Shown here: piece by piece, positions 34,656 through 41,650 of the stretch
How the letters are laid out: every line of letters starts with the position of its first letter
Position numbering within the stretch: the first letter of the stretch is position 1
Source of the DNA: GCA-2731375 sp964344935
GTDB taxonomy: Bacteria; Pseudomonadota; Alphaproteobacteria; GCA-2731375
DNA: 64,000 nt
Assembly: GCA_964344935.1 (NCBI GenBank)
Contig: CAYFPL010000002.1
Location: forward strand, 686,196-750,195
Direction of reading: 5' to 3'
Notes under the pieces: generated by a model
What the model saw: only the letters and a program-made list of their open reading frames with translations
What the model was told of the DNA's origin: nothing
The model's database searches: none
Program-made: the position numbers and the translations under genes

Positions 34656-35849
34656 ATGAGCCAGGCGCTGAACGGTATCCGCGTGATCGACATGACCCAC
34701 AACCAAGCCGGGCCCGCCTGTGCCCAGATCCTTGGCTTTCTGGGTGCGGACGTAATCAAGCTGGAAGAGCCCACAGGAGGCGATGTGGCCCGGCGTAACA
34801 TGGCGGACGAACATGGCGACAGTCTGTTCTTTCTGGTTCTGAATGCCAACAAGCGCAGCCTAACCCTGAACCTGAAGACCGATGCGGGCAAGGAGCTGTT
34901 CAAGAAGCTGATCGCCCAGTCGGACGTGCTGGTGGAGAACTTCGCCCCCGGCGCCCTGGTCCGCCTCGGCCTCGGCTACGACGTCCTCAAGGAGATCAAC
35001 CCGGGCCTGGTCTATGCCACGATCAAGGGCTTCGGCACCTATGGTCCCTATGCGGACTACAAGAGTTTCGAACCCATTGCCCAGGCCATGGGCGGGGCCA
35101 TGAGCGTAACCGGATATCCCGACGGCCCGCCCACCTATCTCTGGCCCTCGGTCGGGGATTCGGGCACGGGTATGCATCTAGCCATCGGCATCCTCGCCGC
35201 CCTGCAACAGCGCCACGGCACCGGCAAGGGCCAGCACGTGGAAGTTTCCATGCAGGATGCGGTGGTCAACCTATGCCGGGTTAGTCTGCGCGACCATCAG
35301 CGCCGGGGCGAACCCATGCCGCGCCAGGGCAACCAGTTGGGCCAGAATGTGCCGGGGACCATCTATCCCTGCCATCCCGGCGGACCGAACGACTATGTCT
35401 ACATCTTCGCCCAGCCGCAGATGTGGCCCGCCTTCCTCGATGTCATCGGCCAACAGGAACTGGCCGACGATCCGCGCTTCGCCACATTGGAGGCCCGTTG
35501 GGATAACCGCGAGGAACTGGACGCCGTCATTGCGGAATGGACGGGGCAGCGGGACAAACATGAGGTGATGCGCGCCATGGGCGATGCCGGCGTGCCCTGT
35601 GGGGCCTGCCAGGACACCGGCGAAGTCCTGGCCGATCCGCATTTGAGGGCGCGGGAGATGATCGTAGACCTGGACTATGGCCGCCGCGGCACTTATCAGA
35701 CCTTCGGCTGCCCCATCAAACTCTCCCAATCCCCCGCCGACATCACCCGCCCCCCGCAACTGGGCGAACACACGGCCGAAATATTGGGCAACCTCTTGGG
35801 CCTGGAAGAAAGCGATATCGCCGAACTGCAGGCTAATGAAGTGGTTTGA
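34656..35849 (+). CDS. CaiB/BaiF family III CoA-transferase
   Basis: The 397-residue protein starts at ATG 34656 (MSQALNGIRVIDMTHN) with AGGAGG about ten bases upstream; the frame extends 26 codons earlier without a site. It has the family III N-terminus, VLVENFAPGAL, IKGFGTYGPY and the catalytic loop QHVEVSMQDAVVNL, where Asp201 is the residue that forms the acyl anhydride. It is a complete single-domain enzyme like succinyl- or formyl-CoA:substrate CoA-transferases. It is divergent from the SDR gene across about 135 bases and stands alone. It moves CoA onto a carboxylate; the pair is unknown. Confidence 0.87.
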   Translation: MSQALNGIRVIDMTHNQAGPACAQILGFLGADVIKLEEPTGGDVARRNMADEHGDSLFFLVLNANKRSLTLNLKTDAGKELFKKLIAQSDVLVENFAPGALVRLGLGYDVLKEINPGLVYATIKGFGTYGPYADYKSFEPIAQAMGGAMSVTGYPDGPPTYLWPSVGDSGTGMHLAIGILAALQQRHGTGKGQHVEVSMQDAVVNLCRVSLRDHQRRGEPMPRQGNQLGQNVPGTIYPCHPGGPNDYVYIFAQPQMWPAFLDVIGQQELADDPRFATLEARWDNREELDAVIAEWTGQRDKHEVMRAMGDAGVPCGACQDTGEVLADPHLRAREMIVDLDYGRRGTYQTFGCPIKLSQSPADITRPPQLGEHTAEILGNLLGLEESDIAELQANEVV

Positions 35850-36247
35850 AAGCAGCATAGCCTCGGACCAAAACCAGGCCGGACCAATCTCGCATGCCCC
35901 GACAATAGGTGCGGACGTGTGGAGCGGTGCAGTCGGCTTTTTCAGCCGAGCTTGATCCCTGAATATCCGGTGCCGGGACGACGGCGATGGGAGATAGTTT
36001 CTCGGATCCGAACCGGTGATGGCGGACGCGGGATTGGTGCGTCAATTTGCGGCATCGGCGTCTGAACGTCGGCGAGCTAGGATCGCGGCGTTGGTCTTCG
36101 GATATTTCTTGGATGACCGCGCGAATAAGAGTGTGGAGAACAGCCGGCGTCCATTGCCCGGCACGCATTCAAGGGGAGAACCGAAAACCGGGCCGGGATA
36201 GTCATTTCAAGGCTTCGGCGGTCAACCTCATAGGGAGGGCTTGGCGG
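35850..36247. other. Intergenic gap before the denitrification-like cluster
   Basis: The 398 bases after the CoA-transferase hold no convincing gene. A short hairpin (TCGGCT, loop TTTTC, AGCCGA) lies at 35933-35949 but lacks a T-run, so it is at most a weak terminator. The remainder probably contains the promoter of the Sco gene. An open frame continues upstream from the Sco start but reads as Arg/Gly-rich non-conserved sequence. Confidence 0.5.
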
Positions 36248-36949
36248 ATGACAAAATACAGTTGGTGGCCCAGCCAGCGTGTTTTGGCGGTATTGGCACT
36301 GCTTTCCCTGACTTTAGCCGGCACCTGGTTCTGGCTCCGACATGAGGCATTGGACAGACATTCGAATGCGCAGGCGATTGCCACCACGAAGCCTGCGGTC
36401 GACAGGAGCGCCTCGACGCAACTGAACGTCAGCTTCGATCTGATCGATCACCACAACAAAGCCACCAGCCGCGAGAACTTTCCCGGAAAGTTCCTGCTGG
36501 TGACGTTCGGTTATACGTTTTGTCCGGATGTCTGCCCCGCGACCCTGCAGAACATGGCCGAGGCCATGGATCAGTTGGCCGCCAATGAGGATGGCGCGGC
36601 GATGGCTGCGCAAATACAGCCCCTGTTCATTACCGTCGACCCGGGCCGCGATACGGTTGAGGTATTGGCGGACTACGTGCCCCATTTCGGCGAGCGCCTG
36701 CTCGGCCTGACGGGAAGCCCGGAACAAATAACCCAAGCGACCAAGAGTTTTCGCGTCTTTGTAGGGCGGCCGGATGCGGAAGAGGTGAAACAGGGCGACT
36801 ACTTCCTGGACCACAGCGCCTTCATCTACTTGATTGCGCCAAATGGACGCATGCTCGACTATTTCGGACACGAAACCACTGCCGATAAATTGGTCGAGCG
36901 GCTCAGGCACAATCTGAGTGGCCAAGATGCACAATCGAAGTCTTCATAG
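36248..36949 (+). CDS. SCO1/SenC-family copper chaperone, cluster head
   Basis: The ATG at 36248 follows GGGAGGG; the upstream 67 codons in frame are rejected. The 233-residue protein has an N-terminal membrane anchor (about residues 10-30) and a thioredoxin-fold SCO domain. The copper-binding CxxxC is Cys92 and Cys96 (FCPDVCP) and the third ligand is His189 (LDHSAF). Sco proteins deliver copper to CuA sites. Its position just before a CuA-containing subunit II (37537) supports that job. It is first of two Sco genes in the cluster. Confidence 0.93.
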   Translation: MTKYSWWPSQRVLAVLALLSLTLAGTWFWLRHEALDRHSNAQAIATTKPAVDRSASTQLNVSFDLIDHHNKATSRENFPGKFLLVTFGYTFCPDVCPATLQNMAEAMDQLAANEDGAAMAAQIQPLFITVDPGRDTVEVLADYVPHFGERLLGLTGSPEQITQATKSFRVFVGRPDAEEVKQGDYFLDHSAFIYLIAPNGRMLDYFGHETTADKLVERLRHNLSGQDAQSKSS

Positions 36950-36972
36950 GCGGAAGGCGAAGCAGAACACTC

Positions 36973-37155
36973 ATGCTAGAGATTGTCGCATATACGATCG
37001 CCGCCATAGCCATCTACATGGTTTCCGACGCAATACTGCGGCAGGTCGAGCAGCGCCGGGCGGAGCCCCTGGCCAATCGTTCCGTGGTCTTTTTCATAAT
37101 AATTCTAACCATCGCGATCATCACTTTCGCGATTATTCGAAGCTTTCTGCAATGA
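36973..37155 (+). CDS. Small membrane protein with two helices
   Basis: The 60-residue protein has two hydrophobic stretches (about 4-20, IVAYTIAAIAIYMVSDA, and 39-56) joined by a short basic loop (RQVEQRRAEPLANR). It resembles no named family I can identify. The gene lies 23 bases after Sco and upstream of the oxidase genes, in the same direction. Codon use looks real and neighbours are tightly packed, so I keep it. It may be a small accessory or assembly subunit of the heme-copper enzyme. Confidence 0.7.
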   Translation: MLEIVAYTIAAIAIYMVSDAILRQVEQRRAEPLANRSVVFFIIILTIAIITFAIIRSFLQ

Positions 37156-37353
37156 ACACGAGGAGTGCCCCACCGGCCACTGGAAGGGTCGATTGATATG
37201 GATCATGGACGATGCCAGTTGATAGCCGGCATCTTAAACCACAGGCTAGGTGAGTTGAAACACCTGAAGACAAAGCGGTTAAGCCATTTATTGAGCTATG
37301 GGATTTGAGCGAATCAGTACCGGCGAATTCTCGGTTTTCATAAGGAGTTTTCA

Positions 37354-37524
37354 ATGACGGATGCAGAACAAAACAGCGATCACGGCCCCGATGAAAAACC
37401 GCCGTTCATGCAGCGGCTGCTGGATAACCATTTTCTGCTGCTGTTCTTGGGGGTGGTTGTACCAACCGTGTTTTACGTGATTTGGGGCATCATCGAAGTC
37501 ACCAACATTCCCATTGCAAAGTAG
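37354..37524 (+). CDS. Small single-helix subunit-like protein of the heme-copper oxidoreductase
   Basis: The frame is 56 residues, too short for most gene callers, but has a strong ribosome site (AAGGAG, ten bases before the ATG). It is charged at the N-terminus, then has one helix at about 27-48 (FLLLFLGVVVPTVFYVIW). The stop is 12 bases before the subunit II start. Single-helix small subunits are usual companions of B-type heme-copper oxidases, so I suggest that role. No sequence motif proves it. Confidence 0.72.
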   Translation: MTDAEQNSDHGPDEKPPFMQRLLDNHFLLLFLGVVVPTVFYVIWGIIEVTNIPIAK

Positions 37525-37536
37525 GCGGGCGAACTC

Positions 37537-38082
37537 ATGGCAATTACAAGTCCTACCGACAAACTATGGTGGAAAGAAAAGCTTTCGGGTCCTGAGATAA
37601 TCTGGATCGTGGTGTCATTGGCATGGGGCGTGTTGATGTTCTGCGCCATGATCTATTGGCATATCGTCGGCGAACAGAACCTTTCCAATGAAGCTTATCG
37701 CATAGACCCGGAAGCCTTCGCGGCGAAAACCGAGGCTATGGTGGATAAGTATACGGTTCGCGAAATCGGCGACACCGGTATTCCGGTGGTGCGCCCTCCC
37801 GCCGGCAGCGATGTTTATTTGCTGTCGCGGCTGTGGGAGTGGTGGCCGGCCCTGGAACTGGAAAAAGGGCAAAGCTACCGCCTGCATCTGTCATCGATGG
37901 ACTGGCAACACGGATTTTCCCTACAGCCGGTGAACATCAACGTCCAGGTGCATCCCGATTACGACATGGTCATCACCCTGACCCCCACGGAAACCGGCGA
38001 GTTTAGTGTGGTCTGCAACGAGTTCTGCGGCATCGGCCACCACACAATGGTCGGCAAGATTTTTGTCACTGATAAGAAATAG
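37537..38082 (+). CDS. Heme-copper oxidoreductase subunit II (CuA)
   Basis: The 181-residue protein has one N-terminal membrane helix (about 22-41) and a C-terminal cupredoxin domain. The binuclear CuA ligands are all visible: His125, Cys160, Glu162 (backbone), Cys164, His168 and Met171 (CNEFCGIGHHTM). One helix rather than two is characteristic of B-type oxidases. It is separated by 23 bases from subunit I. CuA receives electrons, probably from a cytochrome c such as the di-heme protein at 45737. The Sco proteins on both sides of the pair would metallate it. Confidence 0.93.
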   Translation: MAITSPTDKLWWKEKLSGPEIIWIVVSLAWGVLMFCAMIYWHIVGEQNLSNEAYRIDPEAFAAKTEAMVDKYTVREIGDTGIPVVRPPAGSDVYLLSRLWEWWPALELEKGQSYRLHLSSMDWQHGFSLQPVNINVQVHPDYDMVITLTPTETGEFSVVCNEFCGIGHHTMVGKIFVTDKK

Positions 38083-38105
38083 CCGGAAAGTACGGAGAGC
38101 GGAAA

Positions 38106-39800
38106 ATGGCAATAAACGATAGTTTCCGAACTTGTCCCGACACGGGGCTCAAGGTTCATCTGCCGGCGGAACTGCTGATCAAGGCGAATGCCGTTGCGGC
38201 GGTGGTTTTTCTATTGGTGGGCGGCGGCCTCGGGCTACTGGTGGCGCTTACGCGCTGGCCGGAGGTTCATCTACTTGGCGCCGAGGACTTTTATGCAATT
38301 CTAACTGCGCATGGCATAGACGTACTGCTGTTCTGGATCATATTTTTTGAAATGGCGGTGCTCTATTTCGCTTCGGCGATCATATTGAATTGCCGTTTGG
38401 CGACACCATGGCTCGGTTGGGTTGGCTTTGTGCTCATGGTCGTCGGTGCCGTCATGGTCAATGTGGCCGTGCTGCAGGGCGAATCCTCAGTGATGTTTAC
38501 GTCCTATGTGCCCTTAAAGGCCGAGCCGCATTTCTATCTGGGCATCATCTTGTTCGCGGTGGGTGCCTTGCTCGGCTGTTGTATCTTCTTTGGCACGTTG
38601 GTCATCGCCCGGGATGAGCGTAGCTATGAAGGATCTATTCCGTTGGTCACCTTTGGCGCCCTGACGGCGGCTATCATCGCCGTCTTCACGATCGCGTCCG
38701 GCGCCATCATATTGATCCCGACGCTTTTGTGGTCGATTGGCTATATCAGCCACATCGACACGGTGACTTACAAGATCGTCTGGTGGGCCATGGGTCATTC
38801 TTCCCAACAGATTAACGTCTCGGCCCATGTGGCAATCTGGTACGCAATTGCGGCCATCTTGCTGGGCGCCAAGCCGTTGTCGGAAAAGGTCTCCCGATCT
38901 GCCTTCCTGATGTACATCCTGTTCCTGCAACTGGCCAGCGCCCATCACATGCTGGCGGAGCCTGGCATCAGTTCGGAATGGAAGGTTTTCAACACCTCCT
39001 ATGCCATCTATCTGGCGGTCGTGGGTTCCATGATCCATGGTTTGAGCGTGCCCGGCGCGATCGAAGCGGCACAACGCCGCAGAGGCCTGACCAGCGGCCT
39101 GTTTGAATGGTTGCGCAAGGCGCCGTGGGGCCATCCCGCGTTTTCGGGCATGTTCCTTTCGTTGGTCTTGTTCGGTTTCCTGGGCGGAATATCAGGCGTG
39201 GTTCTGGGTACCGAGCAGATCAACTTGCTCATGCACAATACCATGTATGTTCCCGGTCATTTCCACGCCACCGTCGTGGCGGGAACGACACTGGCGTTCA
39301 TGGCAATGACCTATCTGGTGGTGCCATTGATTTTCAGGCGGGAAATAGTCTTTCCCGGTCTGGCGAAATGGCAGCCCTATCTGTTTGCCATCGGTGTCGG
39401 CGGTACATCCGTCTTCATGATGGGGGCAGGAACCCTGGGCGTCGCCCGCCGGCACTGGGACATGGCATTTTCCGACGCCACCCTGACCTTTGACTATCCC
39501 GCTGCCGCATTCCTGATGATGAGCCTAAACGGCATGTTTGCCGTGCTGGCGGCCGTCGGTGGCGGCTTGTTCTGCATCATCGTGGTGCTTTCGGTGTTGT
39601 TCGGCAAACGCCGTGATGAAAGCTCCGCGCCTCTGGTGCCGGCCATGCCCGCCGCGCAGACCGCCGCATCCAGCTACGGCAGTGCGGGCACCCTGCATGT
39701 TCCAGGCACGTACGTTTTGGTGGCGGTATTCTTCGTCACCTTTGTGCTCTACTATTTCGTGAACTGGAAATACCTGTCGGAGGTTTGGCCGCTGAGTTAG
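38106..39800 (+). CDS. Heme-copper oxidoreductase subunit I without the active-site tyrosine; candidate nitric oxide reductase
   Basis: The 564-residue integral membrane protein has at least 12 helices. The heme and CuB ligands are kept: low-spin heme His69 and His387, high-spin heme His385, CuB His231, His280 and His281 (SAHHMLAEPG; PGHFHATV). Its wording and the single-helix subunit II point to the B-type branch. The HPxxY motif, whose tyrosine is needed for oxygen reduction, reads HSSQQ (231-235; codons 38796-38810): Pro is Ser232 and Tyr is Gln235. Loss of this tyrosine is characteristic of heme-copper families assigned or proposed as NO reductases. Its cluster with nirK and hemerythrin supports NO reduction, which remains inferred. 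An atypical oxygen reductase is the alternative. Confidence 0.9.
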   Translation: MAINDSFRTCPDTGLKVHLPAELLIKANAVAAVVFLLVGGGLGLLVALTRWPEVHLLGAEDFYAILTAHGIDVLLFWIIFFEMAVLYFASAIILNCRLATPWLGWVGFVLMVVGAVMVNVAVLQGESSVMFTSYVPLKAEPHFYLGIILFAVGALLGCCIFFGTLVIARDERSYEGSIPLVTFGALTAAIIAVFTIASGAIILIPTLLWSIGYISHIDTVTYKIVWWAMGHSSQQINVSAHVAIWYAIAAILLGAKPLSEKVSRSAFLMYILFLQLASAHHMLAEPGISSEWKVFNTSYAIYLAVVGSMIHGLSVPGAIEAAQRRRGLTSGLFEWLRKAPWGHPAFSGMFLSLVLFGFLGGISGVVLGTEQINLLMHNTMYVPGHFHATVVAGTTLAFMAMTYLVVPLIFRREIVFPGLAKWQPYLFAIGVGGTSVFMMGAGTLGVARRHWDMAFSDATLTFDYPAAAFLMMSLNGMFAVLAAVGGGLFCIIVVLSVLFGKRRDESSAPLVPAMPAAQTAASSYGSAGTLHVPGTYVLVAVFFVTFVLYYFVNWKYLSEVWPLS

Positions 39801-39808
39801 CAAGAGTT

Positions 39809-39840
39809 CCCGCGGGCACATCAGTGCCCGCGGGGCTTTT
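39809..39840 (+). terminator. Strong intrinsic terminator after subunit I
   Basis: A perfect 11-base inverted repeat (CCCGCGGGCAC, loop ATCA, GTGCCCGCGGG) is followed by GCTTTT. It starts eight bases after the subunit I stop, so it should end or attenuate the first transcript before ctaB. Confidence 0.9.
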
Positions 39841-39899
39841 GCAAGTTCCCCAAATTCCCTTAGCGGACCATTGGAAACTGAAGTGACGGGCATAGAATC

Positions 39900-40766
39900 A
39901 TGGCAACGGTGATTGCACAAATCTGGTCTGTTTTTAAGTTGCGGATTTCCCTGGCCATTGTTCTTTGTACGCTGGCCGGATATGCGGTGACCCCCGGTGG
40001 CGAATTGACGGCAATCGAGCTGACGATCATTGCTCTCACCGTGTTGGCCGCGTCAGGCAGCGCGGGGGCTCTCAATCAATATTGGGAACGGGATATCGAC
40101 GCGGAAATGTCCCGTACCAAAAACCGCCCCTTCGTCACAGGTGCCTTTCGGGCCGGCGCGCCCTGGCTGGCCGGCATCATGGGCCTGCTGGTCCTTGCCA
40201 TCGCGGCGGCTGCATGGATTTCAAACGGCTTTGTCGCCTTTCATATTCTCTTCGGCGCCGTGACCTATGGCGTTATTTACACGATCTGGCTGAAACGGCG
40301 CACCTGGTGGAATGTGGTCATCGGCGGTTTGGCCGGAACTTTCGCCGTTCTGGCCGGTGCCGCCGCGGTCGACCCCAATATCGCGCCGGCGCCGCTGCTT
40401 CTTTCCGTGGTTCTGTTCCTATGGACGCCGCCGCATTTTTGGAGTTTGGCGGCCACCCTGCATGAAGACTATGCCAAGGCGGGCGTGCCCATGCTGCCGG
40501 TCGTCGTCGGGGACCGCGTCGCGGCCTGGGTCATCCTTGGCCATACGGTTGCGTTGGTGTTGTTGTCCCTGGTCGTCGCACTGTTTGGACCAGGGTGGAT
40601 TTATTTGGCGGGCGCGGTTATCGGTGGGGTCTACTTTATTGAAAGAAGTATTGCCATGGTCCGAGATCCTGGCCCAAAAACCGCCCGCAAGAATTTTCTC
40701 GCCTCGCTGCTGCAACTTAGCCTGTTGCTGATCGCGGCTATTGCCGACCGGTTGATTTTGGGATGA
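39900..40766 (+). CDS. ctaB: Protoheme IX farnesyltransferase (heme O synthase)
   Basis: The 288-residue protein has about seven to eight membrane helices of the UbiA prenyltransferase family. The substrate and Mg motif NQYWERDIDAEMSRTKNRP and WTPPHFWSLA are those of CtaB/CyoE. It makes heme O from protoheme and farnesyl diphosphate, suggesting that the subunit I active site carries heme O or A. Its end overlaps the next Sco gene start by four bases (ATGA). It is separated from subunit I by a terminator, so has its own promoter or readthrough. Confidence 0.93.
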   Translation: MATVIAQIWSVFKLRISLAIVLCTLAGYAVTPGGELTAIELTIIALTVLAASGSAGALNQYWERDIDAEMSRTKNRPFVTGAFRAGAPWLAGIMGLLVLAIAAAAWISNGFVAFHILFGAVTYGVIYTIWLKRRTWWNVVIGGLAGTFAVLAGAAAVDPNIAPAPLLLSVVLFLWTPPHFWSLAATLHEDYAKAGVPMLPVVVGDRVAAWVILGHTVALVLLSLVVALFGPGWIYLAGAVIGGVYFIERSIAMVRDPGPKTARKNFLASLLQLSLLLIAAIADRLILG

Positions 40767-41635
40767 CCCAGTTTTTCAGGATCAGCCTGCTATTACTCGC
40801 GTTGGCCTTACCGATTGGTTGGACAATGCCCGTGCCAGCGGCGCCGGCCAAGGAGGACGTATCGCCCTTTGATGCGAAACGGGCGGTGGCCTACAGCCAG
40901 GCCGCCGTCAAGCGGCAGATTGCTGAGTTCCAACTGGTCAATCGCCAGAACAGAACCGTATCCCTGACGGACTTCCGCGACCGTCCGTTGGTCATCAATT
41001 TGATCTACACCGCCTGCAACGACTTTTGTCCGACCTTGGTGCAAACCCTCTATAGCGCGGTGGAGGAGGCCCAGGAGGTCTTTGGTCAGGACAAATTCAA
41101 CGTCGTTTCCATCGGCTTTGATGCCCGCGGCGATACCCCCGCCCGAATGCGGGCCTTTGCCCGCTCGCAAGGGGTTGATTTGCCCAATTGGCATTTTCTG
41201 TCGGCCGAAGAAAGTGTCATCAAAGATCTAGCGGCCAATCTGGGCTTCATCTATTTCCCATCGGCGCGGGGCTTCGACCATTTGGCGCAAGTCTCTGTAC
41301 TTGATGGTGATGGCAGGGTCTACCAACAGATATATGGCGTTGATTTCGAGGCCCCAGCTCTTGTGGAGCCCTTGCGGTCCATGTTCAACGCACAGCCCAT
41401 AGAGTACACGAATGTGGCCAATCTAGTGGATCGCATCGTGCTCTTTTGTACGTATTTCGATCCGACAAGAAGCATTTACGCAATAGACTATTCAATCATC
41501 ATTTCCATCGTGATCGGCGCCCTCAGCCTTCTTGGATTGGCAACTATTCTCGCCAGGGCCATAATTCGGCTACGGCAAGAACGGCTGGAAAAGACCACAC
41601 TAGCGGCTTTGCCAGAGCAACATCATCGCACCTAG
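40763..41635 (+). CDS. Second SCO1/SenC-like protein, with C-terminal membrane anchor
   Basis: The 290-residue protein has a signal-like N-terminus (about 6-22), a Sco domain with Cys85 and Cys89 (TACNDFCP) and His173 (GFDHLAQ), and an additional C-terminal helix (about 240-266) that most Sco proteins lack. The CxxxC and His are all kept. The ATGA overlap with ctaB shows one operon. It lies before the cytochrome b fusion. It may serve CuA or a second copper site in the cluster, such as NirK. Confidence 0.88.
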   Translation: MTQFFRISLLLLALALPIGWTMPVPAAPAKEDVSPFDAKRAVAYSQAAVKRQIAEFQLVNRQNRTVSLTDFRDRPLVINLIYTACNDFCPTLVQTLYSAVEEAQEVFGQDKFNVVSIGFDARGDTPARMRAFARSQGVDLPNWHFLSAEESVIKDLAANLGFIYFPSARGFDHLAQVSVLDGDGRVYQQIYGVDFEAPALVEPLRSMFNAQPIEYTNVANLVDRIVLFCTYFDPTRSIYAIDYSIIISIVIGALSLLGLATILARAIIRLRQERLEKTTLAALPEQHHRT

Positions 41636-41650
41636 GAAAGTTCGCCCCTG

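Noticed and set aside
37156..37353. FNR-type TTGA...TCA box before the oxidase genes
   Set aside because: The best candidate (TTGAGCGAATCAG) has the wrong half-site spacing for FNR/NNR.
38106..39800. Ordinary cytochrome c oxidase subunit I
   Set aside because: The HPxxY motif is HSSQQ, so the normal oxygen-reducing tyrosine is absent, and no subunit III is encoded nearby; I therefore call it a candidate NO reductase.
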